NCBI GenBank assembly: GCA_030550275.1
Contig: JAUQPR010000002.1
Location: 1-64,000, forward strand
DNA length: 64,000 bases
DNA from: Bacteroidota bacterium
Lineage (GTDB): Bacteria; Bacteroidota; Ignavibacteria; Kapaibacteriales; HRBIN21
Direction of reading: 5' to 3'
Shown here piece by piece: positions 44,746 to 53,900 of the stretch; position 1 is the stretch's first letter; each line of letters opens with the position of its first letter. The position numbers and the translations under genes are program-made. The notes beneath the pieces were generated by a model. That model saw only the letters and a list, made by a program, of their open reading frames with translations, was not told the origin of the DNA and searched no databases.

Positions 44746-46887
44746 CTATCGGCTCCAGCGCATGCCAAGGTAGAGGAAGCGCGGCTCCAGCACGCCCCAG
44801 ACCATCGAGGCATCGAAGTAGGGGCTGCCGGGTCGGGCAAGGATGGCGGGCGACTGGAGCGCGTTGGTGAGGTTCTCCACACCCGCGTAGAGCTCCAGTG
44901 CACCGAAGCGCCGTAGGAGCTGCGCATTCACCCGCAGCCGCGCCGGAAAGCGCTCGCCCCAGTGGAGGGAATCGGGATTGTCCGCCGTTGACGGGATACG
45001 CCCGGAGCTGGTCCATACCAGCGTTGTGCTCACCTGCCAGGTATTCTCCGCCAGGGGCAGATTCAGCGTCCATAGCACCCGATGCGGCGCAATGAGTGCC
45101 CGCGGCTGCCAGCGCCCACCTGTGGGCGCGCGGCTATTCCACCAGCGGTAGGCAAGGCGGAACTCTAGCGGCGCAATCGCCCCATCCAGCAACAGCAGCA
45201 CGTGGTCCGCCTTCGCCGGAAGCATCTCCACCCGCAGGCGGCGTGCTCCCCAGTCCATGTCCTCAACCCACTGCTGCCGGAACTCGGTGCGGAAGTACTC
45301 CGCATCCAGCGTCCAGAAGCTCCCCAGCACCGGCAGATGCAGCGTGAGCGAAGCACCAGCATTCCAGGCGGACTCCAGCCCGGGCAGCGCAAGCTCCAGG
45401 CGACGGCTGTTGGCAAGCGCCGGAAGCAGCTCTGCAAGCACTGGCTGCCGATATCCGGTGCCGCCTCCCAGGCGCAGCACGATCCAATCGCTCGGCTCCA
45501 CACTCAGGTTCACGCGCGGGCTGAGCCGCAGCACCCTTCCCCAGAGCTCGCCCGACACACCCGCGATGAACTTCACACTCGGGAATGGGTCCCACATCAG
45601 CTCTGCACTGAGCCCGGGCAGGAGTGGCACCGGGGCAGCAAGCTCGTACGTGAGCGAATCGCGCAAGCGCTCGCGCCGATGCTGCCATAGCAGGCTTGCA
45701 ACGAGGATGGCGCGCACGGGGGTCTCCTTCTCCTGCCCAATCCGGAGCAGTGCTCGCGCCAGCGCTGCCAGCTCCTGCCCTTCGTAGTAGCGCCCACCCA
45801 AGCGGGTGCGCAGCTCTCCGCCCTGTAGCAAGCCTTGGAATCCCAGTTGCACGGCGTCGGTAAGTTCGCGCGATGCCTTCCCGAGCGCCCATGCTTGGCG
45901 AATCTGCACGGTTACCGGGTACGCCGAATCCCCCTGTTCAAGGCTGCCGGCGCGGTAGTCTCCCAGCACGGCGGAGCCCAGGAGCTGGTGCTCCCATGTG
46001 CCCTGGTGGAACACCCGCCCCATCAGCAGGAGATGGCGCACAGCGGGCATTTCAGCAAAGCCATCCCGGTCGCGGTCGAGCCAGGGCTGCCAGCGAGCAT
46101 GCAGATAGCCCAAGAGCGCCGATTCCGTCGAGCTCCTCCCCCCAAGCCCGTTGAGCTCAACACGCCCGTTCGTGTTGGTATACGTGTTGGCGAAGAGCCG
46201 AGGCGCCTGCTCCCCCTGGCGGAGCTTCACCGACATCACCCCTGTGATGCCGCTGGCACCGAAGAGTGCCGAAGTCGCGCCTTTGGAGACGCTAATCTCC
46301 TGCAGCAACTGTCCAGGGATGAGCTCCCACTGGTACGGGCTGGTCACGCCAATGGGCACGGGCACCGCCTCCAGCAGCAACTGCGTGTACTTGCCGTGCA
46401 TGCCCAAAAGCTGGACCTGTTGGATGCCCGTTGCGGCATCCGCACTGAAGGCTTCGATGCCAGGGCTCTTCTCGAAGCTCTCCGCCAGCGTACAGCACGC
46501 CGATTGCTCCAACTGGCGCACCGTTACCACCTCCGTCTTGACCGGTGCGGCGGAGATTACCGGCGGGGTTGCTTCCACCTTCAGCTCCGGCAGCGCGTAG
46601 GTGCCGGCGAGCACCAAGCGGAGCGTATCGCGCGGGGGCTCCAAAAGGAGCGTATCGAGCGTCCCGTAAGCGACACTCCGCACCCGCAGAGTATCCGCCC
46701 CGTGCCATTGCAGGCGGAAGCGCCCGTGTGGGTCGGTGACCGCCCCCTCCGTCCCATGCTGCCAGAATACGCGCACTCCGGGCGCAGGACGGAGCGCTCC
46801 GGACTCCTCCCGCACCAGGACCTCACCCACGAATTGCTGTGCCAGCGCTGCCACGCTGCACAGCGCAATGCTCAAAAGCCGGTACAT
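44746..46887 (-). CDS. TonB-dependent outer-membrane receptor with carboxypeptidase-like N-domain
   Basis: A 713-residue receptor with signal peptide MYRLLSIALCSVAALAQ. Residues about 18-90 form the carboxypeptidase-regulatory-like domain (FVGEVLVREESGALRPAPGV). The plug follows (LAESFEKSPGIEAFSADAAT, IQQVQLLGMHGKYTQLLLEA, ISVSKGATSALFGASGITG) and then a 22-strand-type barrel ending in RFLYLGMRWSR. The plug pattern CCTLAESFE..DAATGIQQVQLLG resembles Bacteroidota receptors found beside metal-binding proteins. The Cys-rich gene upstream fits metal, perhaps copper, transport; this is inference. Confidence 0.9.
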   Translation of the reverse strand: MYRLLSIALCSVAALAQQFVGEVLVREESGALRPAPGVRVFWQHGTEGAVTDPHGRFRLQWHGADTLRVRSVAYGTLDTLLLEPPRDTLRLVLAGTYALPELKVEATPPVISAAPVKTEVVTVRQLEQSACCTLAESFEKSPGIEAFSADAATGIQQVQLLGMHGKYTQLLLEAVPVPIGVTSPYQWELIPGQLLQEISVSKGATSALFGASGITGVMSVKLRQGEQAPRLFANTYTNTNGRVELNGLGGRSSTESALLGYLHARWQPWLDRDRDGFAEMPAVRHLLLMGRVFHQGTWEHQLLGSAVLGDYRAGSLEQGDSAYPVTVQIRQAWALGKASRELTDAVQLGFQGLLQGGELRTRLGGRYYEGQELAALARALLRIGQEKETPVRAILVASLLWQHRRERLRDSLTYELAAPVPLLPGLSAELMWDPFPSVKFIAGVSGELWGRVLRLSPRVNLSVEPSDWIVLRLGGGTGYRQPVLAELLPALANSRRLELALPGLESAWNAGASLTLHLPVLGSFWTLDAEYFRTEFRQQWVEDMDWGARRLRVEMLPAKADHVLLLLDGAIAPLEFRLAYRWWNSRAPTGGRWQPRALIAPHRVLWTLNLPLAENTWQVSTTLVWTSSGRIPSTADNPDSLHWGERFPARLRVNAQLLRRFGALELYAGVENLTNALQSPAILARPGSPYFDASMVWGVLEPRFLYLGMRWSR

Positions 46888-46979
46888 TGTTGTCTCTGCC
46901 TTGCTGGTGGAACATGCTGCCACAGATACACGGCGCCGCAGCGCCCGTCAAGCAAGAGAAGTGGCGAAACGATAGCGGC

Positions 46980-47408
46980 TCAACACCGCAGGACGTGGCA
47001 GCGTAGATGCTGTCGTAGAGGAGTGCGAAGGGCTTCGTGGTGCAGTAGCAGCACAGGGGTCGGCTCGCTCACAGCGAGGGTGAGCGTGCTCCCCGTTCCG
47101 TGCACCAGTGGGAGAGGCTGGAGCACTGGTCCCGAACTCAACGGTAGCGCCACGGGGGCACTCTCCCAGCAGCAGCTCATCGGACATGGCTGCGCGGCAA
47201 GATCTGCCGGTGCCCCCTGCTCCTGTGCTCCCAACTCCTCTGCAGCGCCCTCTTCAGCGCAGCAGGCTACCTCCGCTACACAACAGCAGCAGGGCTCCTC
47301 CGCTGCAGCGGGACAGCACACCACCACCGACGCCCCCGTCAACTGCAGCCATGCAGCAAGGAGCATCAGCAGCGATATCCACCGTGTTCGCTTCGAATGC
47401 AGCCGCAT
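46980..47408 (-). CDS. Small Cys-rich exported protein next to TonB receptor
   Basis: A 142-residue protein with signal sequence MRLHSKRTRWISLLMLLAAW then LQLTGAS. The mature part is rich in Cys (VVCCPAAAEEPCCCC, VACCAEE, CPMSCC) and ends HLRCHVLRC. Clusters of Cys and His suggest metal binding in the periplasm. It lies 92 nt upstream of the TonB receptor on the same strand and is probably cotranscribed. A GTG at 47417 would add three residues. It is not recognised as a named family; GC-rich shadow coding is possible, but the signal peptide and Cys pattern argue for a real gene. Confidence 0.6.
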   Translation of the reverse strand: MRLHSKRTRWISLLMLLAAWLQLTGASVVVCCPAAAEEPCCCCVAEVACCAEEGAAEELGAQEQGAPADLAAQPCPMSCCWESAPVALPLSSGPVLQPLPLVHGTGSTLTLAVSEPTPVLLLHHEALRTPLRQHLRCHVLRC

Positions 47409-47502
47409 CTGGGGCACGGCGTTCTATGCTGAGCGAATAGACGCACCGCGCCGGCACCGATTGCCATGAGCACCGCTATGCTCAGGTTCAGGGTCGACGC
47501 AC

Positions 47503-47510
47503 TAATTTTG
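47503..47510 (+). promoter_or_regulatory. -7 box TAATTTTG for the PNPOx-UbiA operon
   Basis: TAATTTTG lies about 42 nt before ATG 47552. The short leader can form a small hairpin (CCGAC paired with GTCGG, 47511-47526). The rest of the 143-bp gap to the divergent Cys-rich gene holds nothing else recognised. Confidence 0.5.
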
Positions 47511-47551
47511 CCGACCGGCAAGTCGGTCAAACCCTATGCCGAACAAGCACC

Positions 47552-48901
47552 ATGGAGCTTGAGATCCTGCGCACCGCGAAGAAGGTCTTCAGCGAGAACA
47601 AAGCCTTCACGCTTGTCACCCAAGGTCCGGATGGCTCCCTGTGGGCGGGCAAAGCCTACTTTGGCGAGGAAGACGGCTACCTTTACGTGGCGCTGGAGCA
47701 GGGGCGCAACTACCGCAACGTGCTTGCCAATCCCCGCGTCTTCTTCGTTATCGAGCGCGGCATTCCCGACCGCTTCATCCAGGGCGAAGGGATTGCCGAA
47801 CGGCTGGGTCCAATCGAAGAGCGCCCCGAGCGCAGCATCATCTTCCGCAAGGCGCTCGAGCTGGTGCTCTTTGCCAAGCTCATCCCCGGGGTGACGCTCT
47901 TTCGGATTCGCCCGACGCGGCTCTTCATCTCAGACTTCACGCGCGAATGGAAGCCGCGCGCCGAAGTCGAGATCACCGACGAGGTGCTGCAGCAGTTCCG
48001 CACGCAGTTGCACACGCGGACGCCCTGGTGGAAGCTTGCCTGGAAGGCAATTCGCCCGTTTGCCTTCCCGGCAACATTGGCTCCGGTCCTTCTGGGTTCG
48101 CTCCTGGCACCGACCCTGGACTGGATGCGCTTTGTGCTGACGCTGCTGGGGACGATGCTGGCGCATGCCGGAGTGAACGTGATTAGCGACTACATGGACT
48201 GGCGGCGTGGGGCGGACACCTGGCGCGTGCTCGGCTCCAGCCGTGTGCTCGTGGACGGGTTGATGGAACCGAGCAGCCACCTGCGGCTGGGCATTGGCTT
48301 GATGGTGCTGGCGGCGCTCATTGGCGTGTGGCTGGTATCGCTGAGCGGTCCGGCAATCTGGGCACTCATGGCTGCTGGCGCGGCGTTGGGCATCTTCTAC
48401 ACCGTGCCGCCGATTGGGCTCAAGTACCGCGCCCTGGGCGATATCGCCGTCTTCCTGGCGTTCGGTCCGCTGATGGCGTTGGGAGCCTACTACGTGCAGA
48501 CCTCCCAGCTCTCGTGGATGCCCGTCTGGCTCTCCCTGCCGATCGGATTGCTGACCATTGCGATCCTGCACGGCAACAACTACCGGGACATCGCCGAGGA
48601 CCGCGCTGCCGGATACCATACGGTGGCAAGCCTCCTGGGACCGCGCGGTTCGGCGTACTACTACGTGGTGCTCCTGGCGGGGGCGTACCTCTCTGTGGCG
48701 CTCTTCGTTGCCCTGCAATGGCTGCCGGTGTGGTCGCTGGCGGTGTTCCTGACCGCACCGATGGCGCTGCGCAATATTGCCGTTGCGTTCAACCATGCGC
48801 GGGTTGCCTTTAGCTTCCTGGACCTGCTCACAGCACAGCTCCACCTGCTCTTCTCGCTGGCGCTGGTGGCGGGCATCGTCATTGAGCGGCTGCTGCACTG
48901 A
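47552..48901 (+). CDS. PNPOx-like flavin domain fused to UbiA-family prenyltransferase
   Basis: A 449-residue protein. Residues about 1-145 are a pyridoxamine-phosphate-oxidase-like split barrel (FTLVTQGPDGSLWAGKAYFG, RNYRNVLANPRVFFVIERG). Residues about 155-449 are a UbiA prenyltransferase with eight or nine helices. Its first Asp motif is NVISDYMDWRRGAD and the second is NNYRDIAEDRAAG. The region AFGPLMALGAYYVQTSQ is closest to MenA (dihydroxynaphthoate prenyltransferase) by eye, so a quinone substrate is plausible. The fusion is unusual. The stop overlaps the CPBP gene start (TGATG). Confidence 0.85.
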   Translation: MELEILRTAKKVFSENKAFTLVTQGPDGSLWAGKAYFGEEDGYLYVALEQGRNYRNVLANPRVFFVIERGIPDRFIQGEGIAERLGPIEERPERSIIFRKALELVLFAKLIPGVTLFRIRPTRLFISDFTREWKPRAEVEITDEVLQQFRTQLHTRTPWWKLAWKAIRPFAFPATLAPVLLGSLLAPTLDWMRFVLTLLGTMLAHAGVNVISDYMDWRRGADTWRVLGSSRVLVDGLMEPSSHLRLGIGLMVLAALIGVWLVSLSGPAIWALMAAGAALGIFYTVPPIGLKYRALGDIAVFLAFGPLMALGAYYVQTSQLSWMPVWLSLPIGLLTIAILHGNNYRDIAEDRAAGYHTVASLLGPRGSAYYYVVLLAGAYLSVALFVALQWLPVWSLAVFLTAPMALRNIAVAFNHARVAFSFLDLLTAQLHLLFSLALVAGIVIERLLH

Positions 48902-49539
48902 TGCGCGGGGGAGCGATAGCAGCGGGCTTCCCCTTCGGCGGGCTGGTGCTGGCGACGGCGTGGTGGTTTGTGCTCTTTTCGCCGTGGACAGCACCGGTCG
49001 TGCGCTTCTGGTGGGGAATGCTGTTTGCCACAGGGAGCCTCCTTGCCTACAGTGCATGGCTCCTGCGGAGGCAATGGCATACGGTGCTTCAGCTGAACTG
49101 GCGCAACGTCCTGCTTGGTGTCACTTCGGCGATTGTGCTCTACGGGATCTTCTGGCTGGGGCATACCGTGTTGCTCCTGCTTGCACCTGAGAGCCGGGAT
49201 GCTATCGCCGCCGTCTACCAGCGCCGTCAGGAAGCCCCGCCGTGGCTGTTAGCACTGCTTCTGGGGCTGTGGATTGGACCGGCTGAGGAGATCTTCTGGC
49301 GTGGCGTGCTCCAGCGAGCCCTTCAACAGCGGATACACCGGATTGCAGCACTGGTTCTGGCAACAGCGCTGTACAGCCTGGTGCATGCCTGGTCGGGCAA
49401 TCTCCCGCTGCTCTTGGCAGCCTTTACGGCGGGGCTGCTGTGGGGAGCTCTCTTTGCCTGGACGGGTTCGCTCGTGCCGGGCATCATCTCCCACGGGCTG
49501 TGGGATATTCTGGTCTTCGTTGTTGCACCATTCCAGTAG
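48901..49539 (+). CDS. CPBP family intramembrane glutamic endopeptidase
   Basis: A 212-residue membrane protein of the CAAX-protease/bacteriocin-processing (Abi) family. Motif 1 EExxxR reads GPAEEIFWRGVLQRALQ. The His motifs are LVHAW and ISHGLWD. Six to seven hydrophobic helices are apparent. It is translationally coupled to the prenyltransferase gene. Its last 38 codons are duplicated in a decayed copy at 55720-55833. Confidence 0.9.
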   Translation: MRGGAIAAGFPFGGLVLATAWWFVLFSPWTAPVVRFWWGMLFATGSLLAYSAWLLRRQWHTVLQLNWRNVLLGVTSAIVLYGIFWLGHTVLLLLAPESRDAIAAVYQRRQEAPPWLLALLLGLWIGPAEEIFWRGVLQRALQQRIHRIAALVLATALYSLVHAWSGNLPLLLAAFTAGLLWGALFAWTGSLVPGIISHGLWDILVFVVAPFQ

Positions 49540-49547
49540 AGGCAGAA

Positions 49548-50579
49548 ATGCGCGCCGTTGTGCTGTACCAAACCGGCGATCCAGAGGTTCTGCAGTATCG
49601 CGAGGATATTCCCGAACCACAACTCCAGCCTGACGAAGTACTTGTACGCGTTCGGGCGACTTCACTCAACCGTGTGGATATCGTCATCCGACGGGGCTAT
49701 CCCGGTCTGGAGCTGCGGTTGCCGCACATTCTCGGAGGGGATATTGCCGGCGAGATTGTCGAGTGCGGTAGCGCGGTCGAACATCTGCGCCCAGGTCAGC
49801 GTGTACTTGTGTATCCGATCGTCTGGTGTGGGCGGTGCTCACTGTGCCGCAGAGGTTTGGAGAATCTTTGTGTGAACTGGCAGTACTTTGGGATGCACCG
49901 AGCGGGCAGCTATGCCGAATATGTTGCTGTTCCCGCCTGCTGTTGCATCGAGCTTCCCGAGAACGTAGACTTTGCCGAAGCTGCTTGCTTGCCGATAGCC
50001 GGGCTGACGGCTTTTCACGCTCTCGTCTCAGTAGCCCAGCTCCAGCCGGGCGAGACCCTCCTACTCTGGGGTGCAAGCGGAGGGATGGGCAACTTTGCCA
50101 TTCAGCTGGCAAAGCTGCAGGGAGCTCAGGTTATCGCTACAACACGGCGCTATCCACAGCTTGAGGCAACTCTCTCGGAATGGGGCGCCGATTTTGTCCT
50201 ACCCCACGACCCGGACGTAGTCAGCGCAAAGCTCCGTGAATTGCTGCCCGATGGTGTCGATGTCGTCCTTGATTATGTTGGTCCAAGCACCTTCCCTTCC
50301 AGCTTTGCGCTCCTGCGCAAGGGTGGTCGCGTAGTGCTGTGCGGCATCCTCACCGGACGTGAATCAATGCTGTCGTTGCACCAGACCTACTTGCGCCACC
50401 TCACCATCTACGGTATCTACTTGGGAACCCTGGCCGAGCTGAAACGGCTGCTCGAGCTACTTGCCACGGGGCAGTTGCGCCCTGCTATTGCTGAGCGTCT
50501 CCCCCTGTCGGAGGCAGTCCATGCCCACCGGCTCATGGAGAGCTCGCAGCATGTTGGCAAGCTCATACTGTTGCCCTGA
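49548..50579 (+). CDS. Zinc-containing MDR alcohol dehydrogenase/quinone oxidoreductase
   Basis: A 343-residue medium-chain reductase. The structural zinc site is CGRCSLCRRGLENLC. The cofactor-binding region is LLLWGASGGMGNFAIQLAKL, in which the Gly motif for NAD(P)H is intact. The N-terminal catalytic GroES-like fold starts MRAVVLYQTGDPEVLQYRED. The substrate is unknown. It lies 8 nt after the CPBP gene in the same operon. Codon use is more AT-rich than neighbours (GTA, CTT, TAT more often). Its C-terminal third has a decayed homologue at 55855-56160. Confidence 0.9.
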   Translation: MRAVVLYQTGDPEVLQYREDIPEPQLQPDEVLVRVRATSLNRVDIVIRRGYPGLELRLPHILGGDIAGEIVECGSAVEHLRPGQRVLVYPIVWCGRCSLCRRGLENLCVNWQYFGMHRAGSYAEYVAVPACCCIELPENVDFAEAACLPIAGLTAFHALVSVAQLQPGETLLLWGASGGMGNFAIQLAKLQGAQVIATTRRYPQLEATLSEWGADFVLPHDPDVVSAKLRELLPDGVDVVLDYVGPSTFPSSFALLRKGGRVVLCGILTGRESMLSLHQTYLRHLTIYGIYLGTLAELKRLLELLATGQLRPAIAERLPLSEAVHAHRLMESSQHVGKLILLP

Positions 50580-50612
50580 AAAACCGTTCGTCCTGAAAAT
50601 CCGACCGTTCGG
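50577..50612 (+). repeat. Two imperfect units of a 21-bp direct repeat
   Basis: Units of the form CCTGAAAATCCGACCGTTCG (second unit) start in the MDR stop codon and lie just upstream of the promoter. The core CGAxCCGTTCG has complementary arms in some units. A three-unit version precedes the second leader (56154-56215). These are candidate operator sites. Confidence 0.6.
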
Positions 50613-50738
50613 CAAATTCCCCCTTGTATGGGCGTGGTGGCGGAGCCGAATTTTGCATCGGGTCGTGCGCACGCTCCTTGACATCTTGGAGGCGATGGTG
50701 TTCTCCCGGCAACGATGTCACCGGTGCACAGGTGCATC
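50603..50738 (+). promoter_or_regulatory. Duplicated promoter/leader element, copy 1
   Basis: 136 bp, identical to 56206-56341 except at four positions. It contains TTG (50624), a 21-nt spacer and GAATTTTG (50648), a promoter of Bacteroidota type with a GA in place of TA. A conserved transcribed part with GGAGG and ATG at 50695 follows. It serves the 1565-residue secreted protein gene. The next 185 bp to ATG 50924 is leader, holding another -7-like TAGCTTTG at 50758. Confidence 0.7.
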
Positions 50739-50760
50739 GAAGCTGTGGGAACATTCGTAG
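50695..50760 (+). other. Candidate leader ORF, 21 codons
   Basis: It starts with ATG two bases after GGAGG and reads MVFSRQRCHRCTGAS, then KLWEHS. The first 15 codons are identical to those of the ORF at 56298. The spacing from GGAGG is shorter than usual, and conservation may simply reflect DNA conservation, so translation is uncertain. Confidence 0.3.
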
Positions 50761-50923
50761 CTTTGTGTTGGTATAGGGCGCAACTTCTCTGGCGCTTGCC
50801 AAACCGGCGTGGCTGGGACGCTCCGGAGCTGACGCAACCGTTGTCCTCTCCCCAGCTTCCGCAGCCCACACCGCGGGGAAACGCCAGCGATGGAGCATGT
50901 TCCACAGCCATGTCGGTGCAGCA

Positions 50924-53900
50924 ATGCGGTATTCCCTCCTCCGCTCCGCAGCCGTCTGGAGTTTGCTTGCATGGCTTGCTGTCGCAAGTGGAAGCGCGTG
51001 GGCGCAGAATGTGGTCCAAGCGTGGGACCCACAGGGCTACGGCTTCTACCTGAAGAAGGTCGTCAGCGACACTGCGATCTGCAGCGGGCAGACCTTCTCG
51101 TACACCATCTACTTCAGCCTTCCTGCCGGAACGCAATCGGCAACCATCTGGGACAATGTGCCCAGCCCGCTCGTAGTGCACAGCGTGAGCGTCTCCCCTG
51201 CGTGTGGAACTCCGACGGTCACCGCTCCGCCTCCGGGGACCGGCGGTCAGGTCAGCCTCGTGTACAGCAGTGGTAGCATTCCCTCGGGTGGCTGTTCCGG
51301 CTCGATGACCATCGTGGTCTCCTTCCCCAATGGAGTGACCTGCAATGGAACCAGCGTCCGAAATCGCGTGTGCATGACGGCAACGATTCAAACCCCGAGC
51401 GGACAGGGGATGGTGGAGTTCTGCACACCATTTGTCACCACCACCGCCAAGGCGAGCAATCCCTGGCAGATTGAGAAGAAGGTGCTCAATGGCACCTGGG
51501 GTGGCGGCAACTGCCCTTGGAAGGTGGTCGGGGATACGGTCACCTACCAGATCTACGTCTACAAGAACAACCCCGCACCGTGCGGCGGATACGGGCAGCT
51601 CAACCTCGTCAACGGCGTCGTCACCGATGTGCTGCCTGCGGGGGCGCAATTCATCTCGGCGTCGCCCTCCGCCGGGGTCACGGTCAGCGGCAATACGGTC
51701 ACCTGGAACGTCGGCAACCTGAGTGCAACGCAGCCCTACAACTCCGTCAGTGTGACGCTGAAGGTCTACTACCCGCCGGCGCAGTTCCCCACGAACTCGC
51801 AGATCACCAACACCGCAACGCTCACCGGGCAGCTCGGCTCAGTGCAGCAGCCCTGCGGGCAGTTCCAGCTCTCCAGCACCGTCTGCTGGCAGAAGGTCTT
51901 GCCAGCTCCGCCCACGACCCAGGCATCGCTCTTCAAGTGGGGTTCCACCAACGGGCAGCCCGGCTGCGCGGGGACGTATTGGATTCAGTTCTGCAACACC
52001 GGCAACACGACGCTGCCGGCAAATTCCGTTGTCATCCGCGATACCTTGCCGACGACGCTGACGCTGAGCTCCGCCAGCGGGTCGCCCAACCTCACGGTCA
52101 ACACCAGCGGCAACATCGTCACGGCAACCCTCAACGCCCCGCTTCAGCCGAGTTCCTGTACGTACGTGACGGTGAACTTCACCATCTCCCAGAGCGCAAC
52201 GCCGAACTCCACCATTACGAACTGCGCCTACGCAACGGTGCAAGGGCTGACGCAACCGCTCTCCTCGTGCTGGTCCTTCGTGGTGAACGCACCGGCACCG
52301 AATCCGTGCGTCTGGAAGGAGATCTGTAGTCCGCAGAACTCCTATTCGCTGGGGCAGGTCATCCGGATGCGGCTCCGTGTGCAGAACATCGGCGGACTGC
52401 CCATCAACGGTGCAACCATCACCGACAACCTCAACCCGAACTTCGAGTACGTCGGCAACCCAGCCTTCTATACGTCGAACACCTATACACCGTGCAATCC
52501 GCCTATTGGGCAGGGCGGCGTGACGGCATGGACTCCGGCTCCGAACATTTCCGTAAGCGGGCAAACGGTGACGATCTCGAACGTGAACATTCCCGCGTCG
52601 TGTCAGAGCGTCTTCTGGAACGGTTGCGGGATGTACGGCAACAACACGGTGCCCTACTACTGGATCGAGTTCGACGTGAAGATTCGCGATACCGCCGCGC
52701 TGGGCAACATCCCGAACTCCTTCACGCTCTCCGGCGGTGGAGTAAGCTCGCCGGTGACCTCCAACACCGTGCTGGTGCTCACCACCGGGCAGGTCGGCTT
52801 TACGCTCACGAAGGAGGTGGCACCGGATACGAGCTCGTGGGCATCGTCGCTCAACGTTTCGCCGGGTGGGACGCTCTACTACCGCTTGCGGATGCCGCTG
52901 GCAGCAGGCTCGGTCCCGCTGCGCCATGCGACGTTTGTGGACCTCCTACCGCGCGATGCCGGTACAGCAGACAACCGTATCCTCCCCAACCCATGCCAAC
53001 CGCGTGGCAGCCAGTTCGACGTCACCTATCAAGCCAGCGTGCTGACCAGCCACCCGGTGAACTGGTACACCAACACCGCCGCAACGCAGGCATCGGCAAC
53101 GGCGATCTCTACCGCAACGGGTTCGCCCACGCTCTTCCCAACCTCGTGCGGGACGGGTACGCCCTGGACAGCGGGCGCAAGTCCAGGGGCAAAGAACCTG
53201 GGCATCTACTTCACCACGGCGGTGGGGGCATCGCCCGTGCCGACCGTGATCTTCCAGGCAAAGGCAGCCACAAATGCAAGCCCTGGACAGATTGCCTGCA
53301 ATAGCTTTGCTGCCGGTGGTGCAGTACGCCACTACCTGAACAGCTCCACCCCGCAGGATGTGGCGGTTGCACCCCTGGAGTCGGGCAACGTGTGCATTGC
53401 GATCGACTCCACAAGCAGATGCTACCGCGCAACGCTCGTGCCTCCGGTCGTGCCCGTCGGGCAGGTTCAGGGTGGCTGCAAGTACACCGTGACGGTGACG
53501 CTCTCCAACCCTGGGACGACGCCGCTCTCCGGCGTTGCCAGCTCGACGTATGGGACGGTATCGCCGTCGAGCTTTACGGTCCCGGTGGGCAACTCCACGC
53601 TGACGCTGAACTTCATCGACACCCCGCCGCAGAATAGCGTCGCTTGCATTCGCTTCGGCGTGAGCAACGCGGATGGAACTGTCAGCGAGTGCGATTCCGT
53701 CTGCTTCGACCTCCCACCCTGCCCGAAGGATACCTGCTGCCCGCGAGATGTCCGGTTCGATGTCAAATGCAAGGGCAAGGACACAGCGGGCAACCAGATC
53801 TACTACATTTGCGCCAGCGGCACCATTCCGTGTAAAGCCACGTTGATGGTCTCGGCATCGGAGGGACCGCTTTCACCCTCGACCTTCTCGTTTGGACCGG

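Noticed and set aside
50739-50923. Riboswitch in the long leader of the 1565-residue gene
   Set aside because: No known riboswitch core was recognised and the stretch is not conserved in the second copy. Only the first 136 bp are.
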